From NCBI GenBank assembly GCA_013286305.1, contig JABDFW010000015.1, positions 1-50,732 of the forward strand: a stretch of DNA of 50,732 nucleotides, read 5' to 3'. Shown piece after piece: positions 1-9,154 of the stretch. Position 1 is the stretch's first letter, and each line of letters opens with the position of its first letter. The notes under the pieces were generated by a model, which was given only the letters and a program-made list of their open reading frames with translations, was not told where the DNA came from and searched no databases. The stretch is from Bacteroidota bacterium (GTDB lineage: Bacteria > Bacteroidota > Bacteroidia > Chitinophagales > Chitinophagaceae). A program made the position numbers and the translations under genes.

Positions 1-273
1 AGCAATATAAGTTCTGGATTTATTCCTTGGGAGGATATTAAAACAATAAATGAAAAAATAATCGCCAGGCAAAAATTTGTAAATATAGTTGTAAGAAATC
101 CACAGTTTTATATAGACAGACAAAAAAATTCTTTTAAGCGAAAAATACTGCAGGGGAACATTAAGCTTTTTGGGCCAGTTATTCAAATTCCTCTAAGCGG
201 GCTTGAGATTACTTGCGCAGGACTTAAGACAGTATTAGAAAAGAAGTTTGAAGAGTTCGGTACATCGTCATAA
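1..273 (+). CDS. STM3941 family protein, C-terminal part
   Basis: The window opens inside this gene; 90 codons remain before the TAA stop at 271-273. The segment reads SSGFIPWEDI, then KFVNIVVRNPQFYI and SFKRKIL, which is the C-terminal half of the STM3941 family, small membrane-anchored proteins common in Bacteroidota whose function is not known to me. Members usually carry two N-terminal transmembrane helices followed by this soluble PH-like part; the helices lie outside the window, so they cannot be checked. The family call rests on recalled similarity of the IPW and NPxxYI motifs. It is followed by a long untranslated stretch, so it is the last gene of its unit. Confidence 0.75.
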   Translation, partial: SNISSGFIPWEDIKTINEKIIARQKFVNIVVRNPQFYIDRQKNSFKRKILQGNIKLFGPVIQIPLSGLEITCAGLKTVLEKKFEEFGTSS

Positions 274-611
274 TTTTTAGGTCGAACTTGATTTTTAAAT
301 GCAGTACACCGTACACTGAAGTTCGCCCCTGTTCGTGGCGGGGATTAGTAAAATAAAGCTGTTACTGCTATCCGTTAGACAATGACTACAGATGACAGAT
401 AAAACCTGTCTCCGCAGGTAAAAAGGTCTCATGCCTTCAACGTTGGCAAAGTTAGTTAAGGACATAAATTAATATATTTTTCTACGAGAAGCCAGGTTGT
501 TGAAAACTGGCTTCTCTTTTTTTATGCCCCATTGGTATCGTCAAAGCGTACTTACAATTTTCGATATAATTTTCATGTTATATCTTTCCACTCTATTGCC
601 AAAAAGATTTT
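274..611. other. Gene-free leader region, possible unidentified RNA
   Basis: This 338-base stretch contains no credible ORF. Several small hairpins can be drawn on the + strand, for example CCCC pairing with GGGG near 315-334 and ACCTG pairing with CAGGT near 409-424, and it ends in a strong intrinsic terminator at 486-523. That arrangement would suit a small RNA or a terminated leader upstream of the GH106 gene. I do not recognise it as 6S RNA, tmRNA, SRP RNA, RNase P RNA or a named riboswitch, and no clear TAnnTTTG promoter is seen at its 5' end. Confidence 0.3.
486..523 (+). terminator. Rho-independent terminator
   Basis: A perfect 10-base-pair stem, GAGAAGCCAG (486-495) with CTGGCTTCTC (507-516), an 11-base loop, and a run of seven T directly after it on the + strand. 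It would end transcripts from the STM3941-like gene or from an RNA in the preceding space, about 90 bases before the GH106 start. Confidence 0.85.
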
Positions 612-3458
612 ATGAATATTAAAAGAAGACATTTTATTAAATTAACCTCGCTCTCTGCCGCGTCATTACCATTTATAAGTTTTGCAAAGGATTTAAACAA
701 GCCTTTGTATGATGGCATGAAGGCCGGCGATGATGCCACCTTTGAAATGTTTGTAAACCCAAAGAATTTTCACCGCCCCTTTGTAAGATGGTGGTGGAAT
801 GGCGACCGGGTAACTAAAGAAGAAGTGCTGCGCGAACTGGATATAATGAAAGCTGCAGGCATTGGCGGCGTTGAAATAAATCCCATAAAATGGAATGAGA
901 ATGCAGATCCCATCGGCATTAAAGAATTAACATGGGGGAGTGATGAATGGCTTGATGTGGTAGCGACGGCTGTAAAAGGCGCGAAAGAAAAAGGCATTAT
1001 TTGCGATATGATCGTCGGCTCGGGATGGCCGTTTGGCGGCGAGCATGTACCGCGTAACGAGCAATCGCAGATAATGATGTTAGGCACAAAAAACCTGGAG
1101 GGCGGCAAAAAATATACACTCACAAAAAAAGAACTGGTTGATGGTGTTACGCCACCGTCAAATTATGCCAATAAAATAAGTGAATTGTTTATGCTTCGGC
1201 TTGCGCCTGCTGTGATGAATCAATTTGCGCCCGGTGAAAATTTAAACAACCAGTTGGCGAACGATGACATCAGCATTGATGTACCTGCGGGTAATCATGT
1301 TCTATATTACCTCGTAAAATTTACCGGCTTTCAATCGGTTATACAAGGGGCTTTGGGTGCAAAAGGCCCTGTTATCAATCATTATGATGGGGCTGCTGTT
1401 CAAAACTATCTCGATCATTTTGGCGAACTGCTTACCGGCAAGCTTGGGCAGCTTAATAATTATTTCCGCGCCTTTTTTACAGACAGCATTGAGCTGGAAG
1501 GCGCTAATTGGTGCAACGATATGTTTGAGCAGTTTAAGCTGCGTAAAGGCTACGATGTAGAGCCTTATTTCCCTTACATATTATTTAAAGTAGGTGAAAT
1601 GGGCAATGCGGTGAAGGAGGCTTATGGCTCTAAATTTTCACCGGAGTTACAGGCAACCATTAACCGCGTGCGTTACGATTTTTTAGATACCAAAGTATCC
1701 CTTTTCCAGGAGCGTTTTATCGGCACTTTTACAAGCTGGTGCACAAAGCATGGCGTAAGATCCAGGATGCAGGCTTATGGTATGGATTGCAATCCCCTTG
1801 AAGCAAGCATGCAGATTGATATTCCTGAATGTGAAACATGGATATGGGTGCCCGAAATAGAAGAGTTTGATGCAGGCAAAGATAATTTCAGCGGAAGGAA
1901 TTATACGATGATCAATAAATTTGTTTCCTCGGCCGCGCACCTCACAGGCAAACAACTGATAAGTTGCGAGGAAATGACGAACACCGGCCAAATATTCAGT
2001 ACCACGCTGGAGCGCGTAAAAATAACCGGCGACCAAAGTAATTTGTCAGGTGTTACACATTCTATCTTACATGGGTTTAATTACAGCCCGCTTGAAGCGC
2101 CTTTCCCCGGCTGGCTGCGTTATGGAAGTTTTTTTAATGAACGCAATACCTGGTGGCCATACTTCAAATTATGGTCGGCTTATAAAGCAAGGCTATCCTC
2201 GGTGTTACAAAACTCTGTGATGCAGGCGGATATTGCGGTGCTTCACCCGCTTGCAGACCTTGCTTCAAAATATGGTTTTCAAAGAGACCCTTTCCCAAAT
2301 GTTTCTTATCCTCCTTATGTGCACAAGGTTTGGGAAGCCATCCATCAAAACGGTAATGGCTGCGATTATGTTACCGAACATATCATCCAGCAGGCAACTA
2401 AAAGCAATGGGTCACTTACATTCGGCCCGCGTAATTACAAAGCTTTATTGCTAATTGAAGTGGAGACTATGGAGCCTGCAACAGCACAGGCTATCCGCCA
2501 ATTTGCAGATGCGGGTGGCAAGGTTATTTTTGTTGGTAAAACGCCGCATCTTTCTTCCGGCTTGACAGATTACAAACAAAAAAGTGAAGAAATAGAAAAG
2601 ACAAGCAAAGCAATTCTAGGTCAACATATAAAAACAACCGGCATTGTGCCTGTGCCCGGTAGTGACCTTATAAGCTGGTACCGAACAATTCAACAGCAAT
2701 TTTCATTAATGCCTTATGTTGCCATCAGCGACCCTGTTATTCATGTAAGCCAGTTATACTATAAAAATGGCGAAATGGATGTGTTTTATTTTACCAACTA
2801 CAGCGCGGCAAAGCCACACAATTTTACAGCACGTTTTAATAATAAAAAAACAGCGTGGCTGTGGAATGCGGAAACAGGTGAACGCCTTTTACACCCTGTT
2901 AATGCAGATGGCTCATTACACATTACCCTTGGCCGCTCACAATCGAAAATAATTGTGTTTGATGACAAGCAGGATGGCGAAAGATATGAACCTGTTGATT
3001 TAAAACCCCTGAAAGAAACCATTGTAACAGGCCCCTGGCAATTAACTTTAGATCATGCAAATGGTACTTCTAAAAAAATAACGTTAGACGAACTGAAAGA
3101 TCTGAAACAAAGAGAAGATACAAGAGATTTTTCCGGCACCATCACTTACAAAAAAGTAATAAGGCTAAATGGTATTAGCCAAAAAACATACTTAACGCTT
3201 GGGCATATTTATGATGTGTCTGAATTGGAAGTAAATGGCAGGCAAATGGGTACAAAGTGGTATGGAGACCATTTATACGATATTTCAAATGCGGTACAAA
3301 AAGGCGACAATGATATAACCATCAAAGTTGTTACAACGCTTGGCGCTTACACAAAGAGTTTAAAAACTAATAAGGCAGCGCAGGAGTGGAGCGGCGGTGA
3401 CCTGTATGGCCCTACAGGATTAACAGCACCGGTAAAAATATTAACTTCGAATGGATAA
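612..3458 (+). CDS. GH106-like alpha-L-rhamnosidase, secreted
   Basis: A 948-residue protein of the glycoside hydrolase 106 type (PF17132), which removes terminal alpha-L-rhamnose from plant and bacterial glycans such as rhamnogalacturonan. The N-terminus has a twin-arginine-like signal (KRRHFIK, then a hydrophobic stretch ending SFA near residue 25), so export, possibly by Tat, is likely. The family-typical start of the catalytic part, RPFVRWWWNGD, is at about residues 55-65, followed by EEVLRELDIMKAAGIGGVEI. The last 150 residues look like the beta-sandwich (GH2 sugar-binding-like) domain usual for the family. The ATG at 612 places the signal peptide correctly. The next gene starts 25 bases downstream and may be co-transcribed. 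Exact substrate cannot be read from sequence. Confidence 0.85.
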   Translation: MNIKRRHFIKLTSLSAASLPFISFAKDLNKPLYDGMKAGDDATFEMFVNPKNFHRPFVRWWWNGDRVTKEEVLRELDIMKAAGIGGVEINPIKWNENADPIGIKELTWGSDEWLDVVATAVKGAKEKGIICDMIVGSGWPFGGEHVPRNEQSQIMMLGTKNLEGGKKYTLTKKELVDGVTPPSNYANKISELFMLRLAPAVMNQFAPGENLNNQLANDDISIDVPAGNHVLYYLVKFTGFQSVIQGALGAKGPVINHYDGAAVQNYLDHFGELLTGKLGQLNNYFRAFFTDSIELEGANWCNDMFEQFKLRKGYDVEPYFPYILFKVGEMGNAVKEAYGSKFSPELQATINRVRYDFLDTKVSLFQERFIGTFTSWCTKHGVRSRMQAYGMDCNPLEASMQIDIPECETWIWVPEIEEFDAGKDNFSGRNYTMINKFVSSAAHLTGKQLISCEEMTNTGQIFSTTLERVKITGDQSNLSGVTHSILHGFNYSPLEAPFPGWLRYGSFFNERNTWWPYFKLWSAYKARLSSVLQNSVMQADIAVLHPLADLASKYGFQRDPFPNVSYPPYVHKVWEAIHQNGNGCDYVTEHIIQQATKSNGSLTFGPRNYKALLLIEVETMEPATAQAIRQFADAGGKVIFVGKTPHLSSGLTDYKQKSEEIEKTSKAILGQHIKTTGIVPVPGSDLISWYRTIQQQFSLMPYVAISDPVIHVSQLYYKNGEMDVFYFTNYSAAKPHNFTARFNNKKTAWLWNAETGERLLHPVNADGSLHITLGRSQSKIIVFDDKQDGERYEPVDLKPLKETIVTGPWQLTLDHANGTSKKITLDELKDLKQREDTRDFSGTITYKKVIRLNGISQKTYLTLGHIYDVSELEVNGRQMGTKWYGDHLYDISNAVQKGDNDITIKVVTTLGAYTKSLKTNKAAQEWSGGDLYGPTGLTAPVKILTSNG

Positions 3459-3483
3459 ATTATTATTTTAGCCACCTTTACCA

Positions 3484-3927
3484 ATGATTAAAAAAAATAC
3501 ACAGGGAGATAAAATAGATATTATTGATAAAGTGCTGGATGCATGCTACCACGCATACCCGCACTCTGTTTTTATACAAAGCCTTATGCACCAGTATGAG
3601 GAGCGCGGAAGCCTTAGCAAAAAACAATTAGAGGGCGCTTACCAAAAAGCGCTTAAAGTAAAAGACATCCCCACCAACTGGCTTGCAACCATGGAAGCCA
3701 CCATCTTAAAAATGCCCAACCGTTTTAAATCACCCATTGTTTCATCCGCAACGCCCGAATTTGCACAGGACGAGCATGTAGCAGGTTTAATAGCAGATAT
3801 ACTGGCTAAATATCCGGCACATAAAAGGGTGCTGTTCCTTCAATCCAAATTTAAGAACAGGGAAGTTTTAACACCCGTTGAAATAAGCGAGCTTGAAAAA
3901 TTTAAAAAGCTATTGATAAAAAGTTAG
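3484..3927 (+). CDS. Conserved hypothetical protein, 147 aa
   Basis: A small soluble, predominantly helical protein without signal peptide or membrane segment. It begins MIKKNTQGDKIDIIDKVLDA and contains YHAYPHSVFIQSLMHQYEER, a pattern I associate with conserved uncharacterised proteins of Chitinophagaceae. No catalytic motif is evident. The start lies 25 bases after the GH106 stop, so the two may share a transcript, but no functional link can be argued. Codon use matches the neighbours, supporting a real gene. Confidence 0.75.
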   Translation: MIKKNTQGDKIDIIDKVLDACYHAYPHSVFIQSLMHQYEERGSLSKKQLEGAYQKALKVKDIPTNWLATMEATILKMPNRFKSPIVSSATPEFAQDEHVAGLIADILAKYPAHKRVLFLQSKFKNREVLTPVEISELEKFKKLLIKS

Positions 3928-4236
3928 GCTCAAATTACTATTAACAAAGCGGCCTGCACTATATTCTCGCAGTTCTCCGCGAATTTCGAGTTTAAACCAG
4001 TCCACTCATAAGGCGCCTCAGTCGGATTCGGTCATGCCAAAGGCATGATTTTTTCGACTGGCTCCCCTCGTCGAAAAAAAGAAGCCGGGTGCAGCGCCTT
4101 ATGAGTGGACGATGCCATGCGGCATTGAGCATTGCGAATTAAGAAGTTAAACGTGTAACAGAAAAATTAGCTTGATGCCGTTGCGTAACGTCGGGAGCGG
4201 GCATTGACAAATTATGCTGGGCGATTTGGATCCAAC
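3928..4236. other. Gene-free spacer with a large nested hairpin
   Basis: 309 bases between two convergent genes. The middle part (4000-4110) is a large inverted repeat described separately. The rest has no ORF or recognisable promoter. The convergent arrangement suggests that the hairpin serves, at least, as a bidirectional transcription end. Confidence 0.6.
4000..4110. repeat. Nested inverted repeat, 17-bp perfect arms
   Basis: Outer arms GTCCACTCATAAGGCGC (4000-4016) and its exact complement (4094-4110). Inside are two further hairpins: CATGCC-AAA-GGCATG near 4034-4048, and TTTTTTCGA pairing with TCGAAAAAA around 4050-4080, the latter also overlapping a CAGTCG/CGACTG pair. The whole would fold as a multi-branched stem of about 110 bases. 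I do not see a second copy in the window. It may be a non-autonomous palindromic element or a double-ended terminator. Confidence 0.7.
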
Positions 4237-4824
4237 CTAATCCTCTTTATTCTTTAAAGCCTTCTCAATATTTTTATCCGGTATCAGCCAAACCGCCGAT
4301 TGCAGAAAAAACAACGAACACGAAATATATGGGTTTACAAATGCAAATGGAATAGCTATCACAACAGTAAGTATAGAAAGATATGCTTTTTTATACTGCC
4401 TTTCTATTGCTATCACAAGGTCGCTTCTGTGGCCAATGGTGTTTAAAATTGTTCTCTGTAAAATAGCGTATGCTGCGCCGCACATAATATTTATCAACCC
4501 ATATACAATAATGGTATTGGGTGCAAAATGATTCTCCCCCAGCCATCCCGTTGCAAAGGGCACCAGCGACAGCCAGAACAATAAATGAAGGTTAGCCAGT
4601 AACATGCCCGAAGTAATGCGCTTTACGGTATGCAAAAGATGATGATGGTTTCCCCAATAAATGCCCACCAGCAAAAAACTAATAACATAGCTTACAAATA
4701 CAGGCGTTAAAGACCTTAATGATGCCCAGCTTGCATCCTGCGGTACTTTTATTTCAAGCACCATTATAGTTATGATTATGGCCAGTACACCATCACTGAA
4801 AGCTTCCAGCCGGTTCTTATTCAT
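4237..4824 (-). CDS. TMEM175-family (DUF1211) membrane protein
   Basis: A 195-residue integral membrane protein with about six hydrophobic segments. The signature of the TMEM175/DUF1211 potassium channel family, RLEAFSDGVLAIIIT (F-S-D at about residues 9-11), is at the N-terminus within the first helix, as in characterised bacterial TMEM175 channels, which conduct K+ as tetramers with one repeat per subunit. Length near 200 residues is normal for bacterial members. The HHHLLH stretch in the third hydrophobic region is also family-like. It is a single-gene unit, convergent with the gene ending at 3927. The ion selectivity of this member is inferred from the family only. Confidence 0.85.
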   Translation of the reverse strand: MNKNRLEAFSDGVLAIIITIMVLEIKVPQDASWASLRSLTPVFVSYVISFLLVGIYWGNHHHLLHTVKRITSGMLLANLHLLFWLSLVPFATGWLGENHFAPNTIIVYGLINIMCGAAYAILQRTILNTIGHRSDLVIAIERQYKKAYLSILTVVIAIPFAFVNPYISCSLFFLQSAVWLIPDKNIEKALKNKED

Positions 4825-4887
4825 TTTTCAGTTTATGGAATGAATATAGTAAGAAAAGCCATACGCCGGGTGAAGAAAACACGACAT

Positions 4888-4925
4888 AAAAAAGACCTAT
4901 AAGGTTTCAAAAACCTTATAGGTCT
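4888..4925 (-). terminator. Palindromic terminator of the TraB-like gene
   Basis: A perfect 15-base-pair stem, AGACCTATAAGGTTT (4893-4907) and its complement (4911-4925), with a three-base loop. On the minus strand the stem is followed by six T, giving a good intrinsic terminator about 225 bases downstream of the TraB/GumN-like gene. The core AGGTTT-AAACCT palindrome is shared in style with elements at 17449-17482 and 29263-29298. Confidence 0.75.
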
Positions 4926-4957
4926 AAGTATTTTCACCGAAGCTGTTTACTCTCTCT

Positions 4958-5131
4958 CCCCCCTTTAGGGTCGGGGCTTCGGGTTTCCTCTTTCTCTTCC
5001 CCCTTTAGGGCCGGGGCTTCTTTCTCTCTCCCCTTCACGTCTCACCTTTCTTGTCTCACGTTTGCCGTTTCACGTCTCACGTTTCACCTTTCATGTTTGC
5101 CGTTTCACGTTTCACGTCTCACGTTTCACGA
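4958..5131. repeat. Low-complexity repeats, CCCTTTAGGG units and CACGTTTCAC array
   Basis: Two copies of a 22-base unit with core CCCTTTAGGG followed by GGGGCTTC end at 4980 and 5020, 40 bases apart. They are followed from about 5035 to 5131 by irregular repeats of CACGTCTCACGTTTCAC. Such strings are frequent between Bacteroidota genes. There are no uniform repeats with unique spacers, so this is not a CRISPR array. Confidence 0.7.
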
Positions 5132-5149
5132 CATTCATCTCCTCCCCCC

Positions 5150-8100
5150 TCAATTGCTCGTCAAATACCTTCTGCGCAAATAATTGTAATCATTTTCTTC
5201 TTCAAAAAAATTCTGCGCGCTTTTATGCTGTTGAAGAATAAGCTTTGTTAACTGGTCATTGAACTGCTCGTTTTCCGGCACATCTGATTTCACTTTCTTC
5301 TCCGTCATTTTTGTAAGCACACCATTGGATGATACTTCCTTTATATTTGTCGGCTGAATACCGCTAAGCCCCAAATGCCAGTCGTCATCTCTTTTTACTT
5401 TGTATTTATAAAAATATACATAGCCTTTCTTTTCATTCAGTGTAACCAATTGCTTCCCCTCTAAAGCAATATCATTAAACTTATCAAAGCTTTTATCATT
5501 CAATAGCAATGCCCTTGCTACAGAATCCTGGTTCCTATATTTTTCAGGAAAAAGTTCAGGGCGCTTTATATCTTCAAGGCGCGATAATAGCTTTGCCCGG
5601 TATTCATCCATGGAAGCGATCTGCACCAAAACTGAATCCGGTACTTTTTTGTGGTTACGTATCAGCAATATAGCTGCATCAAGCTGCACACCCGCATCTT
5701 TCGACTGTAACTGTTTATCAAAAAACTTAGGTATGGCAGGGTGCGTGTCATAAAATGGTGACAGCAATACTGAATAATCGTCAATACCAATCCCGTCACT
5801 TGTATTTTGCGCGTATGCCGGGTTGCGGCCATTGCGGTAACTGTCGCTGTTGTCATCGTCTGCTAACTCTTTGGTTTCTTTTTCTAATAATTTTTCATCT
5901 TCGTTCTGTTGTTTCTTCAATTCAATTTTGGCGTCAAAATAAAGTTTGCTGTAGTAAGGCTCGTATTCATTCGCGGTTATTAACGAGCTGTCAACCAGCG
6001 TACGCAAAAGGCTTGTCACCGGTTTTTTATAATCTTCTATGGTAGCAAGCTGGAGTATTTCGGGAAAAAGTGATTTCGCCAGCTTAAGCGTATCAGTAAA
6101 AAATCCGAACAGTGTGTTGTAATCATCCGCATTATCAAACACGGGGGGATCCTGCAACAAAATATTCTTTAACACTACATACGATTCTTTGGTTTGCAAA
6201 CGTGCCAGCGCACTCACCACCTCATTTTGAAAATAGCTGGTATCGGCAGTTTTAGTATAAATATTGTTCAATGCATTTACCACCTTTTCAATGCAGCAGC
6301 TATCATCAATATACCCAAGCTCGTGAATAAGCTTTGTTTTCAAATCAAAATAATCTTTATCAGAATATTTCATGTTATTAATAGCCGTTACAATATGGTC
6401 AATGCCCTCTTTGCCAAAATAAATATCGGGTATGGCATCGTTTGCCCTTTTGCGTGTTGCAGAGTCGGTGCTGGCAAGATCTTTAAAGAACAGGTCAAGC
6501 TTATTTTCAAAAACGGATGGCCCCATTTTCTTTTCATCAGGCCTGAATGTTTCAAAAAATGTTTGCAAAAAGCTGCCCGGCCTGTTAAGCGTATCCCCTA
6601 CGGCAGTAAGGCGGTACAGGCGGTTGTCTTTTAATAACGCGTAGCATGTTATTTGGCGAACGGTATTTGTATCGCGGTAAATAATTTTATATCCATGGCA
6701 GTCATCCGTTACTTTAATAAACTCTTTTGATGTTAATACCAGGTCGTTATCGTCGCTTTTTAAGTTTAGTTTGCTGATCCAAAAACTATCTGAATCTTTA
6801 GCATAATAATATTTGGGAAACTCAGTAACGCTTACCTGCACCTGTTCGCCTGTTGAATCGCTTTTAAACAAGGCGTATTTATCTTTTGTTGTATAAACAT
6901 ACCTGTTCTGTGCCTCCGTATAGGCATCATCATTTAATGCCTCGCTTAACATATTCACCACCCGCGCATCAAGCACAGGCTTTACCGGCGTTTTTACCGA
7001 GAAATGCAAAATAGTATCGTTAAATAAAACAGGCTCAGGGTACTTAAAGTCACTGAATGCGAAAGAAGAAAAAAACCTGCTGTCCCTCTCCTTGCTTTTA
7101 TTGCTGCGCTCTGCTATAAGATAATAATGCGGCCCTTTTAAAATAGCTTCTGCATTTATAAAACCCCCGCCTTTAAGCGAGAACTGCATGTTCAATGCAT
7201 TGTAGCCATCTATAGTGGTATAATGCCGGCTCAACTCTTTATCAATAAAATCCGACCGCTTAAAACTTTGCTCCATTAACGAAAGGTCAAATGTATCTTC
7301 TTCTAAAAAATCGTCATTCATAACGCTCTTCTTCCATATAATATAAGCGTTGCCGGTTTCTTTATCAACAGCCTCATACTCCCAGCGGTTCATATTATCC
7401 CCGCCTGACGAATTAAGCAACTCATTAGGCTGCTGCGGAAGCATCACTGTAAAACCATTGTTTGCCGATTCATAATTTTGCCAGTTGCCCGCTTTATTTT
7501 TTATGGTTATCGAGTTAAAAAAGGTATCTGCCTCGTTGCCCTGTACATAAGTATCATTGCCGCTCATCCTGAACACCATAATTTCAAATGGCGTTGCGAT
7601 GATGTTATAACGCTGTATATCCCCGCGCCTTGTTTTATTGGTAATATCATAACCGGGGTAACCGCTCCTCGTTATCTCTGTTTTTTTAATGATCTTTCCC
7701 GGAATATTTTCATACAGCATACTGTCAATCTTTTTCATCACATCAGCCTGCGTTTGCCCCAGCATAGGCGCATGCGTTTTAACACGCGTAAGCATGTAGT
7801 ACGATCCGTTGTCCATATCAGCATATTGCCAGGTTGCCGCATTCTTTTTATACAGGGGCCCCGGCATCTGTACCGTTACCATACTATCTTCTGTTGATAC
7901 CGCGCTAAACACCTCAGGCGCTTTCATTTTATCAATCACATCCTTTCTTTCTGCGTCCCTGTCAAGCATTACAATGGGACGCAGCTTATAGCCTTTTTTG
8001 CGCAGCAGTTCTATTACCCCACGCGGGCCGGGCAAATGCGCAGCGCCTACCCCAACAAAAAGAGAATTTTTCTTAAGAATGGTATCAATGGAGTTTGCTT

Positions 8101-8839
8101 GTATCTCGTTGCGCTTGTATAAAAACTTCTCTACATAAGCCGGTGAGTTAAACTCAAATTTCTCTAAGCTGTCAAGCATGTCCAGGTCGCCTATGCGGTA
8201 TGCATCCTGAATTTTTCTTTCTATGTCAAATGCCGATTCGCCGTCTGTGTCCGGTTGCTTTTTGTTTTTGTCTTTGGCCATATCGCGGTATGCCTCAAAA
8301 ACAATTCTTTCCGTTTGGTAATAGTCCTCTACGCCGCCCGCTTTTTTGCCAAGTTTTCTGCCTGTTTGATAAATATAAAGGTCTAAATAAGTGTTCTCTT
8401 CATAATCCGCTGTTGCCTGTTGGGTACGGTAAAGCAGGCCGTTTATTTGCGCAGGCTGTTCGGTCATAGCCGCCTTAAGGTCGTCGTCATATTTGTCAAG
8501 CTTAAAGCTGTTTTCAGTAAGGTAGTCGCCCGAGCTGTTCTTCATATAATCACCCATAACCGCCTGTGCAGCATCAAGTTGCATCATATCCGGCTGCCAG
8601 TGCAGGGGGTTTAGCTCTAACGCCACTTCATCGCAGCGCTGGATGGCATTGTAAAATGAATCACTTAGGTGAAACACCATTTTATTGCTCACATGCATGG
8701 TGCCAAACAGGTACGACGGCGATTTTAAGCCGTTGCCCGTAATTTCCCAAAAAACGCTTGGATATGAATGTTTTGCATCCTGTGCAGAAGATAGTAATGC
8801 CCATACCACACAGATACCTGTCGCAAATAGTCGTTTCAT
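5150..8839 (-). CDS. Very large secreted TraB/GumN-family protein
   Basis: About 1229 residues from the ATG at 8839; an upstream TTG at 8878 would delay the signal peptide and is less likely. A Sec signal (MKRLFATG... SSAQ) is followed by a TraB/GumN domain (PF01963) over roughly residues 20-300: SYLFGTMHVSNK holds the first GxxH-type motif and FVGVGAAHLPGP the second, the metal-protease-like motifs of Tiki/GumN proteins. Ordinary TraB/GumN proteins are about 300 residues. Here some 900 further residues follow, with two or three alpha/beta modules and then helical, HEAT-like repeats (about 790-1000). Function unknown; likely periplasmic or surface-exposed. It is transcribed alone and ends before a repeat-rich spacer. 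Confidence 0.8.
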   Translation of the reverse strand: MKRLFATGICVVWALLSSAQDAKHSYPSVFWEITGNGLKSPSYLFGTMHVSNKMVFHLSDSFYNAIQRCDEVALELNPLHWQPDMMQLDAAQAVMGDYMKNSSGDYLTENSFKLDKYDDDLKAAMTEQPAQINGLLYRTQQATADYEENTYLDLYIYQTGRKLGKKAGGVEDYYQTERIVFEAYRDMAKDKNKKQPDTDGESAFDIERKIQDAYRIGDLDMLDSLEKFEFNSPAYVEKFLYKRNEIQANSIDTILKKNSLFVGVGAAHLPGPRGVIELLRKKGYKLRPIVMLDRDAERKDVIDKMKAPEVFSAVSTEDSMVTVQMPGPLYKKNAATWQYADMDNGSYYMLTRVKTHAPMLGQTQADVMKKIDSMLYENIPGKIIKKTEITRSGYPGYDITNKTRRGDIQRYNIIATPFEIMVFRMSGNDTYVQGNEADTFFNSITIKNKAGNWQNYESANNGFTVMLPQQPNELLNSSGGDNMNRWEYEAVDKETGNAYIIWKKSVMNDDFLEEDTFDLSLMEQSFKRSDFIDKELSRHYTTIDGYNALNMQFSLKGGGFINAEAILKGPHYYLIAERSNKSKERDSRFFSSFAFSDFKYPEPVLFNDTILHFSVKTPVKPVLDARVVNMLSEALNDDAYTEAQNRYVYTTKDKYALFKSDSTGEQVQVSVTEFPKYYYAKDSDSFWISKLNLKSDDNDLVLTSKEFIKVTDDCHGYKIIYRDTNTVRQITCYALLKDNRLYRLTAVGDTLNRPGSFLQTFFETFRPDEKKMGPSVFENKLDLFFKDLASTDSATRKRANDAIPDIYFGKEGIDHIVTAINNMKYSDKDYFDLKTKLIHELGYIDDSCCIEKVVNALNNIYTKTADTSYFQNEVVSALARLQTKESYVVLKNILLQDPPVFDNADDYNTLFGFFTDTLKLAKSLFPEILQLATIEDYKKPVTSLLRTLVDSSLITANEYEPYYSKLYFDAKIELKKQQNEDEKLLEKETKELADDDNSDSYRNGRNPAYAQNTSDGIGIDDYSVLLSPFYDTHPAIPKFFDKQLQSKDAGVQLDAAILLIRNHKKVPDSVLVQIASMDEYRAKLLSRLEDIKRPELFPEKYRNQDSVARALLLNDKSFDKFNDIALEGKQLVTLNEKKGYVYFYKYKVKRDDDWHLGLSGIQPTNIKEVSSNGVLTKMTEKKVKSDVPENEQFNDQLTKLILQQHKSAQNFFEEENDYNYLRRRYLTSN

Positions 8840-9154
8840 AATAGTTGTTCGTCTGTTACAAAGTGATTGAAGGTGCAAAAAAGTTACGGATTAGTAAAAT
8901 TTTTTACTATAAATCCTTATTAAAAACATACTATTAACATTGTTTTTTCGGTGGATGAAAAAAGAGGGGGAATTTTTTGGACAGGCAGGCGGGTTTTATG
9001 GGAGCGGCGGTTGTGTCACTCACTTCAGGAGCCTGCCCTGAACTCGATTCAGGGTTCGGGTTTCATGGGGGCGATGCAATCTTATAACATCAGAACATAA
9101 ATGCTAATTAAAAACTTAAATTCGCAGGCTATAATCGTTTTATTAAAGAATAGA
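8840..9154. other. Divergent spacer upstream of the hsd operon
   Basis: 315 bases between the divergent TraB-like gene and hsdM, so promoters for both must lie here, although no perfect TAnnTTTG box is seen. It holds an imperfect palindrome, CCCTGAA (9036-9042) and TTCAGGG (9048-9054), of the same family as copies near 18.1-18.35 kb. Confidence 0.55.

Larger units (their letters stand above)
4825..5149. other. Gene-free spacer with palindrome and low-complexity repeats
   Basis: 325 bases holding the palindromic terminator at 4893-4925, two copies of a CCCTTTAGGG-containing unit, and a run of CACGTTTCACGTCTC-like short repeats. Two of the three are reported as separate features. An ORF can be forced through the repeats but has repeat-derived, non-protein-like composition. 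Confidence 0.6.

Noticed and set aside
274..485. 6S RNA, tmRNA or cobalamin riboswitch before the GH106 gene
   Set aside because: The 5' and 3' ends do not pair as in 6S RNA, and none of the conserved boxes of tmRNA or of the cobalamin riboswitch could be found.
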